Source: Leptodactylus fallax (Eukaryota > Chordata > Amphibia > Anura > Leptodactylidae). Taken from it: 64,000 bases of DNA. The position numbers and the translations under genes are program-made. Each line of letters starts with the position of its first letter. Positions within the stretch are counted from its first letter, which is position 1. The notes below the pieces were generated by a model. That model made no database searches. It was given only the letters and a program-made list of their open reading frames with translations, and was not told the DNA's origin. Location of the stretch: NCBI GenBank assembly GCA_947044405.1, contig CAMRHE010001094.1:144501-208500 (forward strand), written 5' to 3'. Positions 26,671 to 38,155 of the stretch are shown in pieces.

Positions 26671-27507
26671 ATAATGACACGCTGACATTCGGGGTACAGG
26701 ACAATGACACGCTGACACTCGGGGTACAGGACAATGACACGCTGACACTCGGGGTACAGGATAATGACATGCTGACACTCGGGGTACAGGATAAAAGACA
26801 CTGCTGACACTCGGGAGACAGGATAATGACACGCTGACACTCGGGGTACAGGATAATGACACGCTGACATTCGGGGTACAGGATAATGACACGCTGACAC
26901 TCGGGGTACAGGATAATGACACGCTGACACTCGGGGTACAGGATAATGACACGCTGACACTCGGGGTACAGGATAATGACACGCTGACACCGGGGTACAG
27001 GATAATGACACGCTGACACTCGGGGTACAGGATAATGACACGCTGACACTCGGGGTACAGGATAATGACACGCTGACACTCGGGGTACAGGATAATGACA
27101 CGCTGACACTCGGGAGACAGGATAATGACACGCTGACACTCGGGGTACAGGATAAAAGACACTCTGACACTCGGGAGACAGGATAATGACACGCTGACAC
27201 TCGGGGTACAGGATAAAAGACACTTGACTTTCGGGAGACAGGATAATGACACGCTGACACTTGGGGTACAGGATTTTGACATACTGACACTTGGGGTACA
27301 GGATTATGACACGCTGACACTTGGGGTACAGAATAATGACACGCTGACACTTGGGGTACAGAATAATGACACGCTGACACTTGGGGTACAGAATAATGAC
27401 AGGCTGACACTTGGGGTACAGAATAATGACAGGCTGACACTTGGGGTACAGGATAATGACAGGCTGACACTTGGGGTACAGAATAATGACACACTGACAC
27501 TCGGGTA
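26671..27507 (+). repeat. 30-bp tandem array, locus B
   Basis: About 28 units of the same 30-bp repeat as at 7.7-8.6 kb (ACACGCTGACACTCGGGGTA plus CAGGATAATG), in the same orientation. Occasional 29- or 31-bp variants shift the frame. Left units are ACTCGGGG, right units ACTTGGGG. The minus-strand open frames of 196-279 codons are artefacts of the unit length. Confidence 0.96.
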
Positions 27508-28299
27508 CAGTCTTTCTACTGTATAGTTGGGATGTGGCAGTGTCTGGCTTGCAGTTTAGCCTTCTTCATTTTTACCAGCAGCTTCTGGAAAGTATAAACT
27601 ACGCCTTTGTCTCCCGTTCACACTTGCTGCAGGTTTTTCTTGTTCTTCCTCTTGATATTAGTTATGGATGTTGTGTTGTCAGTGTTTCAGAATGACCTTC
27701 AAGCCAAGTTCTCTATCTTAAGCTATCCATTCCCAGATTACTTGTTGGATTATCTCATGTATATGGGGGGCTACTGAACTGTACCCTATCAGCAAAACCG
27801 AGGACTAAGAAGGATCAGGCTTGTTGGATTTCAGTATGCCCAATCCTTTGCTCCTCCCAGGGACATACTGCTGCCATATTTGTATGGAGTAGATACATAC
27901 TAGATGTCTGGCTGCTGGGCCAGCTACAGGTTTATGTGGACTCTTGGGTGATAGAATCACTGCGAACCTCCATATGCTATAACCTCTTTCATTTACCGTG
28001 TATATTATAACCCAATAATGGCCTCAGTTACATTTCTGTTACATTTTTTAATCACATAAATACATTTAGTCATTTCTACTATAGCCAGAAGATTTGTTGT
28101 TTTCCCCACATTCATAGCCATAGAAACCATAACTTAATTTTTTACATCTACATCACTATATCTGGTCTTGTTTTTGTTAGACAAGCTGTAGTTTGTTTAG
28201 GCTTCTTTATGCCATACCTATAAGTAAGTATTTCATATATATTAGCATTTATTATTATTAAATGCAAAAAAGTACTTGCATGGTTTGACTGTTTACCAT
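27508..28299. other. non-coding stretch
   Basis: No gene or repeat family is recognised. Confidence 0.35.
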
Positions 28300-28860
28300 A
28301 AATAAGGTGTATTGTACAGTTTGTGAACTTCCTGTGTGTTGCAAAAAAAAAAACCTAATTAAAAAAAAACCCTATATTTTTTTTTTACATTTTTTAAGTC
28401 TTTTGTGTACTGGTAGAAATATTTATGTATGCCAGTACACTATGCCTGTCAAGAAGAATATATTTCAGTTTTTTAGGTAGAGAAAATCCTCTCATAGACA
28501 GCAACGTAATCTGTGTTTTAACAGCATTCATTTTTGTAAAGTTACAAAAAACCTAATCAAAAAAACATATATTTTTTAATTTTTAAATCTTTTGTATACT
28601 GGGATAAATATTTTTCTAGGCCTGTAAAGAATATATTTTAGGATTTTAGGTAGAGAAAATCCTCTCATTGTTTTTGTATAAATAAAAAAAAAATTACCTT
28701 TATTAATATTTAACTATATTTATTATATAACTATATTTTAATTTAAGCATATTGTGTATCGGGGGGACATATTTATATATGCCAATACATAATGTTTGTA
28801 AAGAAGAATATATTTCTGGTTTTTAGGTAGAGAAAATCCTCACATAGACTACAGTGCAGC
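28300..28860 (+). repeat. three diverged tandem copies of an AT-rich ~170-bp unit
   Basis: TTTTTAGGTAGAGAAAATCC recurs at about 28,470, 28,645 and 28,820. Each copy is preceded by AAGAATATATTT and by a TGTRTAYTGG...AAATATTT block. This indicates two old tandem duplication events in non-coding DNA. Confidence 0.7.
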
Positions 28861-29942
28861 CTGTGACTTACTCTGTGTTTCTGCCTTCCATACAACAGGT
28901 CCTGGATTGAAGACTTGGCAGAGACACCTTAGAAGGAGACTGGAAGGAGGACGGATGCTGCTAATGTCAAATTATCTATTCTGGGGGAGAGTGGGGCTGG
29001 AGGACCAGAGTCACAATGAAGCAGAGAAGTGGTGTACAGTCAGGAATTGGTGAGACATACAAGGGGGCCAGGAAAGAGGGCTGTCTGATGTTAATAACAC
29101 ATACATCCTAAATCATATAGATCCACTGCTTGCATTACCAGGAGTATAATGTCTAGTATGGGCGCTTCCCTGCAGTGTCCCTGCCAGATGGACAATTATA
29201 CATTTAATTGCATTTTGCACAAAGCTATGTAAAAGAACATTTATTTAGTAATATATTTAACAATCACCTGGTTATGGACTACAAGCCAGTAAACCACATT
29301 GTAAACATTTGTACTGTACATTCTATTGGAAAGAGTGACATCTAGTGGTAGAATAAGTTAATAACAGGTCATTCATTATTATCACTTTTAGTGTATGTTC
29401 ACCTTAGGCAAGGGCAACCTTGGCCGTGACCAAAAAACACCTTGTCACTTAGCGACACTATTGTAAGTGAATGGAGTCACATTGCCACCCCAGCAAAGCT
29501 CGATTTTTTTTGGCAACTAAAAGTCACAATCTCAGCATCCTCAAAGTCGCAATACAACTCCATTCACTTACACTGGTGAAGGACATGGCAACCTTTGGTC
29601 ACGTTACCTTTCCTTTCACTATCCTGTGGAGCATGGAGTATATGTCATCAGTATCAGGTCATCACTGTGGCCCCAAATGGAGTAAAACTCCATAATACGG
29701 TCCATAATAAATTTGGTACATTTCTGGCTGTCTGTACCCTATAAAATCATAAAATGTGCGGTTATTTGCAGGCTTTAAAATAGATTTGTCAGGTGGTCAT
29801 GGCCACGCCCCCTCATGCTAACCCCTCCCACCTTTATCGCTGCTTTTCAAAAGTAATTTTTGCAAAAATAGGGAGTTAATTCAAATGTGTGACTTTCTAA
29901 CACCACAAAATTGGCGCCAATCGAAAAATAAATTCCTTTATG
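28861..29942. other. 3' flank / possible 3' UTR of the minus-strand receptor gene
   Basis: This lies immediately 3' of the terminal phosphatase-like exon. A minus-strand AATAAA (TTTATT at 29,240-29,245) is the nearest good polyadenylation signal I see, about 700 nt past the stop codon. On the plus strand, a segment at 28,908-29,049 is flanked by AACAG and GGTGAG, but it has no long open frame and I do not call it an exon. Confidence 0.3.
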
Positions 29943-30191
29943 TCATGTCATATTTTGTAGGAAGAAATAAATATCTGTATTATATAGATACATTGAGTAC
30001 ATGACAGAGCGATTCTCGGAGATGTAATAAGTAGTCAGAAGGTCCTTTACGCTTCGGGTTTGGGGTTTGGAGCGATTCATGTTGGGTATTATTTCATACA
30101 GTCTTTCCTCGTTGATGTTCTGGTTGTCGTCTTTGGTCTTCATGGTTTTCTTGCCTCTGGCTATGGAGTGCTGCAGGAATATGAACTGGAC
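29943..30191 (-). CDS. terminal phosphatase-like exon with cytoplasmic tail
   Basis: The acceptor CCATTCTAG|GTC is followed by 82 codons and a TGA. The exon starts VQFIFLQHSIARGKK, which aligns in phase 0 with the QTE|xQYxFLxxxI segment that ends the catalytic domain of receptor tyrosine phosphatases. The preceding exon ends MVQME, so the junction reads QMEVQF in place of QTExQY. The tail is basic and polar and has ERLYEIIPNMN, a Tyr-containing motif like the short Tyr-rich tails of R3 phosphatases. It then has further tyrosines (TTYYISE, VMYSMYLY) before the stop. The open frame and junction phase are intact. Confidence 0.65.
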   Translation of the reverse strand, partial: VQFIFLQHSIARGKKTMKTKDDNQNINEERLYEIIPNMNRSKPQTRSVKDLLTTYYISENRSVMYSMYLYNTDIYFFLQNMT

Positions 30192-30897
30192 CTAGAATGG
30201 GGCACATATTTAATAACTGACCATTAGGTGGAAACCTAAAGTATTACATAAATATAGCTTAAAGGGGTGTCCTATATTAGACATTTAGGGCATACCCACA
30301 AGATATGTCTTATAAACGTGGATGTCACCTCTGGGACCCCTACCTATCTCAAGCAAGGGAGTCAAGGATAGTCATCTTGGGGCCAATATGAATGGAGAGG
30401 TGGGCGACCATGTTCAACTATCTCCATTCACTTCTATGGGAGCTGCAAAGATAACCAAACTAACTCAGCTGTTTTTGGAAGTCTCCATTCATGGGACCCT
30501 TCTTGAAATATGTTTGGGTCCCAAAGATGGAACTGGTATCTATAAGACATTTATGGCATATCCTGTAGCTATCCTAGTCAAATGACTATAATACATCGAA
30601 GGTCTGGGTTTGCCGGTGAGAGACCCCCTTTATTAGAAAAAGAAAAGATAATACACTGAGACTATTATAGAAAGGAGACCTACCCCCCAAAAAAACATTT
30701 ACTTAAGATATAAATGCTTGAATTTACAGCCCCAAAGCCTGTGACTGCACTCTTTTGTTCTCAGTAGTGCAGCCTCAGGCTTTGGGCCTATACCTTCAAA
30801 GGGTCATATCTCAACCTAGAAATAAGATATTACAAAAGAGTTTTCACATTTGGATTGTTCACTTTTGGGTCATTTTTTGGTGGACACTAAAGCTCAC
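30192..30897 (-). other. intron with interspersed repeat
   Basis: This is the intron between the two 3'-most phosphatase-like exons. From about 30,260 to 30,620 it holds a dispersed repeat (GGGGTGTCCTATATTAGACA, TCCATTCACTTCTATGGGAG). No further exon is seen. Confidence 0.5.
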
Positions 30898-31033
30898 CTC
30901 CATTTGCACCATTAGTGGGCGGTGTAAATGCATTTTATGGACAGTCCAGTTGTCATCCGCAAATTTACTATCTTCCAAATGGTCAATAATACAGTCAGGA
31001 GCTATGAAGATTAAAGTTCTCCCAGTGCTGGTC
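30898..31033 (-). CDS. phosphatase-domain exon with altered P-loop
   Basis: A 136-nt exon lies between TTTTCTAG| and |GTGAGC. It reads xTSTGRTLIFIAPDCIIDHL, then EDSKFADDNWTVHK and MHLHRPLMVQME. Receptor phosphatases have (HCSA)GVGRTGTFIAxD...VDVYGxVxxLRMHRPLMVQTE here. The GRT to VQxE interval has the family length (42 residues) with FIA.D and HRPLMVQ conserved. Odd points are that the second half of the P-loop reads STGRTLI rather than GVGRTGT, and QTE is QME. The P-loop Arg and Thr remain, but the Gly expected in HCxxGxxR is replaced. This suggests lost or altered catalysis, if the gene is expressed. Ends are in phase 2 (5') and phase 0 (3'). I am sure of the family; whether it is functional is open. 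Confidence 0.78.
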
Positions 31034-32577
31034 CTAGAAAAGAAGTCATATGTACCATATTACACAAGGCAATGTATAGCAGTATTATTTATTTTGCTTA
31101 CTTGTATAGCGCCAGCATATTCCGCTGCACTTTACAGACATATCTCAGAGACTCCATTTTTATAACACTTCTATCACTCTCTTTCTTTACTCAGTAAAGA
31201 TGCCTGGCATCTTCTTCCTATTCTTAGGAAGTTGCTCTATGACCGCAGCCATCTCTGGAGCTATCATTTAGTCACAGAATCACCCAGGCTTCAGAGAAGT
31301 ACATTGCACCTGCTCGCAAATAAACCCCATGTAGTCCAATCCTGCAGTCATATTCTTTTCCAGGGACTATATAGGATCAGACTACACAGGATTTATTTGT
31401 TGTCTGTTACCATGGAGACTCCCTAAGTCTTTTGAAATACTTCTTAATTTTTCAGTCTAGAAACCTAGAAACATAGAAGATCGACGCCAGAAAAAAACTA
31501 CACAGTCCATCTAGTCTGTCCTTATATTATTTACTTTTAGTTTAGATGTAAAAAATAAGTTACAGTAAAGAAAAGGATTTACAAAATTATTTTCGTATTT
31601 TATCTGTGCCTCTCAAAGCCGTAACATTTTTACTTTCCAATTGACACAACTGTACAAGGGCTTGTTATTTGTGGGATAAGCTGTATTTTTAATTGTATTT
31701 ATTATCTCATATCATGAACTGAGAAACTTTTAGGCTGAGGCCCCACTTTGCAGAAACACAGCTTTATTTGTTGCAGATTTTTTTGTGTTTTTTTGAGCCA
31801 AAGCCAAGAGTGGCTACAAAAGGAATGGGAAATATATAGAAAGCTTCTTATACTTCTACCTGCTGCTCAATCCACTCCTGGCTTTGGCTCAAAGAATCAC
31901 AACAAAATCTGCAGCAAAAAAAGCTGCATTTATGTAACGTGAGGCTTTAGCCTTAAAAAGTTATTTGCAGGAATGGAAAAAAAAAAATCTCTTTTTGAGA
32001 GTTTTATATAAAATGTTTAAGTGACTGATAAACAGTGACTCTGACATTGTGATTTTTTTTTTTACAGTGTTCACCACGATGGATATATAAAGTGATATTT
32101 TTATAGTTTGGACATTTCCTGAGACAATGATACCAATTCATTTATTGTTGTTTATATTTTTAGGAAAAAGGAAATGTTTCAATGTTTTGAACTGTTTGCT
32201 ATACATTTTGACTTTTTTTTTTTTAGCTACTTGGGGCCTTCAACAGTGCAATACACTGCAAAACTTTTGTATTGTAGTGTTCTCTACCTGCGGCATCTTC
32301 CTGTTACTCCCTGCCTGAGGCAAAGTGTGATAGAAATACTTAGATGGCAAGCCTTGAGACTTTTTCTAGGCCTTAGCATCTATGACAACCCCTTGGGGCC
32401 CTGTGAAATGCAGGTGAGTGTCTGCTATATAACACAGCTGGCAACCTGTACATCAAATGTTGGAAAGCGGTTATATTATACATTATTGTAAAAAATTTTA
32501 ATTCAGTTTTTTTTTTTATTTTCATTGCCTGACCTAAAGCATTAATAATGCACTTAGCAGAATCCATATTACCGTAC
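31034..32577 (-). other. presumed intron region, repeat-filled; WPD-loop exon not found
   Basis: An intact gene needs exons here for the YWP, WPD-loop and HC segments. I read the minus strand and found no WPD or HCS coding match. Recognised content is a dispersed repeat end (ATAGCGCCAGCATATTCCGC, about 31,107), an interspersed repeat (AGAAACATAGAAGATCGACG, about 31,465), repeat sequence around 31,600-31,710 (GGGCTTGTTATTTGTGGGAT) and the fold-back element at 31,740. Confidence 0.45.
31740..31950. mobile_element. fold-back MITE-like element
   Basis: The left arm (GCCCCACTTTGCAGAAACAC, GAGCCAAAGCCAAGAGTGG) is the inverted complement of the right arm (CCACTCCTGGCTTTGGCTC, ACGTGAGGCTTTAG). The central region, about 31,815-31,870, forms the loop. 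There is no coding content. Confidence 0.85.
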
Positions 32578-32706
32578 CTTGTTATTTTCGAGGATATCCG
32601 ACAGCAATACAATAGTGTTAATTCTCCATAATCATGTAAAGGAAGTCTCTGATGGGACTTAGCTGGATAAAGACATTGGCTGTAAAACACCGACAGACGG
32701 CAGCCT
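32578..32706 (-). pseudogene. damaged phosphatase-domain exon
   Basis: Between a TTTTTTAG| acceptor (an alternative ACAG| acceptor lies within) and |GTACGG, one frame gives NVFIQLSPIRDFLYMIMEN and then TAA. The next frame resumes NTIVLLSDILENNK up to the donor. Together they resemble the phosphatase segment xFIATQGPLxxTxxDFWRMVWxxxxxxIVMLTxxxExxK that precedes CxxYWP. Compared with that pattern, about four residues are missing after the P of QGP. The frame also breaks between MEN and NTIV, which looks like a net loss of about 5 nt. W of DFW is L. The resemblance is moderate, supported by its position 1.5 kb upstream of the clear phosphatase exon on the same strand. Confidence 0.5.
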
Positions 32707-32879
32707 CTAAAAAATAAAAAACATAACAAGCTGTATGTTATTTCTTCCTATAAAAATATATATAAAAATCATCTAAATTAGCTAAAATCTATACCAGGGA
32801 TTAGTGTGCACACTAATGTCATGACTTCCATTCATAATGTATAAAGTGTACATATGTTACATTACCTATCCTGTATTAT

Positions 32880-34065
32880 ATGTAATACTTATCCTGAGTT
32901 ACATCCTGTATTATACTCCAGAGCTGCACTCACTATTCTGCTGGTGCAGTCACTGTGTACATACATTACATTACTTATCCTGTACTTATCCTGAGTTACA
33001 TCCTGTATTATACTCCAGAGCTGCACTCACTATTCTGCTGGTGCAGTCACTGTGTACATACATTACATTACTTATCCTGTACTGATCCTGAGTTACATCC
33101 TGTATTATACTCCAGAGCTGCACTCACTATTCTGCTGGTACAGTCACTGTGTACATACATTACATTACTTATCCTATACTGATCCTGAGTTACATCCTGT
33201 ATTATACGCCAGAGCTGCACTCACTATTCTGCTGGTGCAGTCACTGTGTACATACATTACATTACTTATCCTGTACTGATCCTGAGTTACATCCTGTATT
33301 ATACGCCAGAGCTGCGCTCACTATTCTGCTGGTGCAGTCACTGTGTACATACATTACATTACTTATCCTGTACTGATCCTGAGTTACATCCTGTATTATA
33401 CTCCAGAGCTGCACTCACTATTCTGCTGGTACAGTCACTGTGTACATACATTACATTACTTATCCTGTACTGATCCTGAGTTACATCCTGTATTATACTC
33501 CAGAGCTGCGCTCACTATTCTGCTGGTACAGTCACTGTGTACATACATTACATTACTTATCCTGTACTGATCCTGAGTTACATCCTGTATTATACTCCAG
33601 AGCTGCACTCACTATTCTGCTGGTGCAGTCACTGTGTACATACATTACATTACTTATCCTGTACTGATCCTGAGTTACATTCTGCATTATACTCCAGAGC
33701 TGCACTCACTATTCTGCTGGTGCAGTCACTGTGTACATACATTACATTACTTATCCTGTACTGATCCTGAGTTACATCCTGTATTATACTCCAGAGCTGC
33801 ACTCACTATTCTGCTGGTGCAGTCACTGTGTACATACATTACATTACTTATCCTGTACTGATCCTGAGTTACATCCTGTATTATACTCCAGAGCTGCACT
33901 CACTATTCTGCTGGTACAGTCACTGTGTACATACATTACATTACTTATCCTGTACTGATCCTGAGTTACATCCTGTATTATACTCCAGAGCTGCACTCCC
34001 TATTCTGCTGGTGCAGTCACTGTGTACATACATTACATTACTTATCCTGTACTGATCCTGTACAT
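32880..34065 (+). repeat. 97-bp tandem array, locus B
   Basis: About 12 near-identical copies of the same 97-bp unit as at 2.8-3.5 kb, in the same orientation. A run of 75-codon open frames begins at intervals of exactly 97 nt, which shows the period. It sits where the transmembrane and juxtamembrane exons of the receptor gene would be expected. Alternative bases (CAGTC-GTACAG, CTGCAC/CTGCGC) vary between units. Confidence 0.97.
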
Positions 34066-35978
34066 CTGTCACTGGACTGGTGTGTTGTACTTACCCTGAG
34101 ACAATGTGACTTGTGTTTTATGTGCTTCAGTCAGGATGGCCTTAGTCTGTCCAGGTGGGGCTCCTCAGAAGTTCTTAATGGTATAAGCGCTGTGGGAGAA
34201 GGGGGACACACAGATGTGCTCTTTAGTGTGATACCGCTACTGCTAAAGCAGTGGATGGTGCAGGAATAAGTAGAGGTATCTGCTCACCTTCTCTTGCCTT
34301 CATTTCCCAGTGATTTGATCCTTAGGTGTCATCAGTAGTCAGGGGGCCCTTGTGCAGGCTGTCAGTGTGTGATGTCCATGTTGTCAGGATTGCCCTGTAT
34401 GGGTTGCCAGCAATGAGTTCCAACAGATCTTCCTGGCTGGCTGCTATTGGCTGTCAGCATGCTGATACTTACCATATTTAAATCTAAAATCTGGACATTT
34501 AAGCCCCACATCTGGGACTGTCCCAAAGCGTCCATTTTTGGGCTTGCTTTGGTTAGAACCTGCTCCTTTCTGTGAACCAGTTCCCAGGACTGTCCCAGTA
34601 AAATCAGGACTGTTGGCAGGTATGATCTCTGCTGGCTGGCCGGACACAGGCTCCACAGGAGTGACTGTGACCGGTCAGTCTCTGATAGTAGTGCGGAGGA
34701 ATGTACTGCAGTCTAGAGACGAGCTGATCAGGTCTGTGCTGGCCGGTCACAGGCGATGCAGCAGTGCGTGCTGCAGGTTCCCTGATCACATTTTCTCATG
34801 GAGACCGTCACCAGTCCCTTCTAAGTTTGAAATGGAGTGAAAAAAATTGCAAGTTGTATTGCATTGCACTACCTGTGCTGAATGGATAACTGTTCGGCCC
34901 AAATGTGGACTCATTTGCTGCACTTATGTGTGTGTGGGGGGATATAGGGTTAAGTGAGAAGTTTTTCTTTTTCTTTTTGGGGGAATGGAAATTTTTATTG
35001 TATATGGGGTACACATTACTTTTTTCAGCCACTCAGGAGCATTTATTACTTTTTTAAGTGGGCACTCAGGAGATTATTACCTTTATTACTGTCTAAGGGC
35101 ACACTATTTATTTCTAGGGCACACACAAGGGATATTATTCCTTTCAAGGCAGTATTAGTACATTGTAAGTGGGTGCATTACTGTTTGGGAACACAAAGGG
35201 AGAACCATTATTTGGCAAGATCACTCTTACTCTACGGCACAATTATTGTACAGTGCACTGCTACTGTTTGGAACACACTATTGGGCACTATCTGGCACTA
35301 TTATTTTTATGGGCAGTATTTTTATGGGCCTGCCACACACATGGCACAGAATGCAGGGTAGCTATAGGATGGTGAGTTTATACAAGTATGGAAAAGTAGA
35401 GGTTGATGTAAAAGTTAGTAGCCAAATATAGGTGTCTGTGTAGAACCAATATAGTATCTTCTATTACATTTTCACTGTATTGTAGTAATATTTGTCTTTG
35501 TATAGTGTTCTTTATTCAGTGACGGTATGGCAGTATTATTTGGTCACTATGATGTAATAATGTTAGTGGTGATGGTGTGGCAAGATTATTTAGACCCTGG
35601 ATAGTGGTGTTATTGGTAATGTTGGTCTTGGCGTTGGGTACTATGTTTGGTAACAGTATGGTGGTAATATTTACTCGCTGTATGGTGGTAATATTTATTC
35701 AGTGTATAGTGGTAATATTTGGTTCTGATATAGCTTTTTTTTTTATATGTCTTAGGACATGTACTGCTAATCTTTTAAGACCCGAGTAACGCCACTGCTC
35801 AGAATCCATATGGTTAGAGCGCCTCAAAGTGGCAGCTACAACCAATCTTTTATCCTTGAACTTTTGGCGCTCTGTAACACAAAAATATAGCTCTGCCGCC
35901 TACAAATGTTATAAAATAAGTCAGCAAAAGATATAAGTTTTACAAAACAAAAAAAAAATAAAATAAGTATAAACCTAC
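34066..35978. other. repeat-rich stretch; no transmembrane exon recognised
   Basis: From about 35,040 to 35,330 there are loose repeats of GGGCACTATTATTTTTATGG / GGCACACTATT. From about 35,560 to 35,740 there are repeats of GTATGGTGGTAATATTTACTC. 34,480-34,620 has GGGACTGTCCCA / AGGACTGTCCCAGTAAAATC dispersed-repeat sequence. The minus strand was checked for a hydrophobic exon between acceptor and donor; none was convincing. Confidence 0.45.
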
Positions 35979-36242
35979 TTGTATAGACAGATGTGCTGAC
36001 AGGTGAGCTCTGATACCCCCGGACTCCGACTGTCACCACAGTAATGGTGTAGTTAATCCCTATCAGGTTCTGAAGGGTGACATTTGTTGTGCTACTTGTC
36101 ATAGTCCAAGTGCCTGAAGAATTCGCATACATAATATTATATGACTTATTCACACCGGTCATATTTACTGGCTCCATCCAAGATAATGTCAGGCTGTGTG
36201 TCCCGATTTTGGTAAAGGTTAAATCTCCTGGTGGAGTTGGAT
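35979..36242 (-). CDS. exon 15: FN3 domain, type C (module 4)
   Basis: A 264-nt phase 1-1 exon between TACACAG| and |GTAGGT. It reads PTPPGDLTFTKIGTHSLTLS through WMEPVNMTGVNKSYNIMYAN to VTVGVRGYQSSPVSTSVYT. This is the full FN3 pattern with the LxW core Trp and the NYTI tyrosine strand. It is the last FN3 exon I can identify. Sequons include NKS, NSS, NVT. Confidence 0.93.
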
Positions 36243-36329
36243 CTGTGTATAGACGGTAATACAGACAAGTGAAGGAACAAGACAAGATCAACGTAAGATA
36301 ATGATACAACTAAACAGCCAAACCCATTA

Positions 36330-36930
36330 TTAAAGGGGTTGTCCGGGATAAAAGCTAATTCCTACACTAATCTAAACAACCTCCCCCGCCTACTTTCGAA
36401 AGTAGGGTAATTTATCAAAAATGTATATTTACCCATATTCCTGGGGCAGTCATGTGAAGCAGGAAACAGACAGCTCTGTTCTCTGTGTAGTGGCCAGACC
36501 AGGTTACTGCAAATCAGTTCCCATTCACATGAACTGCAGGGACTCAAATCAGCCACTACACAAAGAACAGCGCTGTCTGCTTCCTGCTCCATTCTCTTAG
36601 AAGAGACCTCCACCGATCTGATATTGATAATCCATCTTTTGGATAGATCATCAATATTTATAGCCCAGAAAAGCCCTTTAAGTGAAATATACAAATATAT
36701 GCCCTATGCGCCAGTGCACATGCGTGATTGGCGCTTCATTCACTTCAATGGTGTTGCGGGCGCTGGCAGGGATTACAGTTCCAGCAGCCCGATAGTACTA
36801 AATGGAGCGCCATTTACAAGGAGGCTTTAGGGGAACTTTTGGTCCCCATTCTTCCTGATAACTGGGGGACCCAGTGATCAAACACTTATCCCCTGTCCTG
36901 TGTCCTCTGTCTTAACAGCACAATCCCTTT
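36330..36930. mobile_element. interspersed repeat in intron 14
   Basis: The sequence starts TTAAAGGGGTTGTCCGGGAT and ends GACAACCCCTTAATG, giving inverted ends. It contains TTCACATGAACTGCAGGGAC and AGCGCTGTCTGCTTCCTGC blocks. This has the look of a non-autonomous DNA element inserted between exons 14 and 15. Confidence 0.55.
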
Positions 36931-37592
36931 AAACCCGGACAACCCCTTAATGCAACTAACTTGTGGTATAATAAATCCACTGCAGTATAATAAATTAGCC
37001 TGATATTTGGTAAAATCTATGTTACACTCAATCCAGAGTCTCTCCCATCTAGATTTACTCTTCAATGTGATCCCATATTATTAACTCATTCTGTTATGGG
37101 GATGACGTTCCTGTCTCCTCCTCACCCCTCCATCTAGTCAACAAATTCACTGAATCATTATTACTCACTGTGAGCAAAAAAGTATTCCGGATATCTCTAC
37201 CTACAGCCTGGCGCAAGGTTCACAATAGTGTTGGCCTTTCCATTGTTCTGGTCTATTGGGGGACCAGAACAACGGATAGGCGGTCTTCTACAACAGTGGT
37301 CACAAGGGGCCCAACGGATCCCATTAACTATAAAGGGTTCAGTCAGGTGTCCGTTCTTTAAAACTGAAACCCCTAGACGAAAAAGTCAGACTTGCAGGAA
37401 TTTTTCATCTGGCTATGAGTTTACAGATAGCACTGTCATTGGCTACTATCGGCAGCTGGAAATTCAGATCATGTGGCCGTACCAAACTTCAATTTCTTAT
37501 TCAACCAATTCAATACAATATTGTGACATGCTAACAAAATCCTTCACAACATAACCACTTATAGACACATATAGTAATGCAATAATACTCAC

Positions 37593-37844
37593 ACGTGGCC
37601 TCTGTCACCGGAGTGGATGTCTGGTTGCAGTTCCCACTGACCGTCTGTACAGTGACATCATATTCTCTGCCTGGTAGTAATCCTGTGACATTCACTGGTA
37701 TAGAACTAGTTAGCATTGTGATATCCAAGTCTCCTGTTACACTGACTATATAATAATCCACTTTTCCTATTGGACGCACCCATCCAACTCTGAGAACATC
37801 AGCTGACTGGTAATTGTTCAGTAAGATGGAAACTTGTCCAGGAG
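37593..37844 (-). CDS. exon 14: FN3 domain, type B (module 4)
   Basis: A 252-nt phase 1-1 exon between TCTTAG| and |GTGAGT. It reads PGQVSILLNNYQSADVLRVG, WVRPIGKVDYYIVSV and ends TGLLPGREYDVTVQTVSGNC followed by NQTSTPVTEAT. The LLPGREY tyrosine-corner motif and the Cys near the end are shared by all four type B domains. Confidence 0.93.
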
Positions 37845-37914
37845 CTAAGAAAAAAAAAGGAAAAATGGACAAATATAAAGGTAATAATCATTATGTATGA
37901 CATATATGCTTTAG

Positions 37915-38125
37915 TTAAAGGGATATTCCATAACCATATTTAAATTTGTAGACAAAAGGTAAACGTGTTTGTAAATATAAATTATTACAAATTTTTCAGT
38001 TTTATAGGATTTTCTCTAACCATCTCAGTGGTGACATCTGTTGTTTTGACTGGTTGCCAATGAATGCGACCATGAAAGAAGGAACTTTTTATGGTCTGGG
38101 ACTTATCAGAAACCCAGCCTTGATG
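37915..38125. mobile_element. left arm of fold-back element in intron 13
   Basis: It begins TTAAAGGGATATTCCATAAC and contains TATAGGATTTTCTCTAACCA, TCAGTGGTGACATCTGTTGT and TGGTTGCCAATGAATGCGAC. It is the inverted complement of the right arm at about 39,345-39,475 (TTCATGGTCG, GACAACAAACTATCACCACT, GAGAAAATGTATAAAAC). Confidence 0.8.
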
Positions 38126-38155
38126 TCCTTATTGTGGACAGGTGATCAGGCAGGG

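Noticed and set aside
26623..27500. Several 196-279 codon minus-strand frames
   Set aside because: Same 30-bp repeat; unit-length variants shift frames, and there is no conserved single frame.
28908..29049. Plus-strand exon bounded by AACAG and GGTGAG
   Set aside because: No frame stays open across it and there is no recognisable homology.
32837..34269. Series of 75-codon frames with identical proteins, which could be mistaken for a small gene family
   Set aside because: They start every 97 nt within a satellite and switch frame at each unit.
34207..34294. Minus-strand exon candidate near the GAAG|GTGAGC donor (34,289) and a CCCACAG acceptor (34,198), considered as the missing transmembrane or juxtamembrane exon
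   Set aside because: Stops interrupt every frame and no hydrophobic segment is present.
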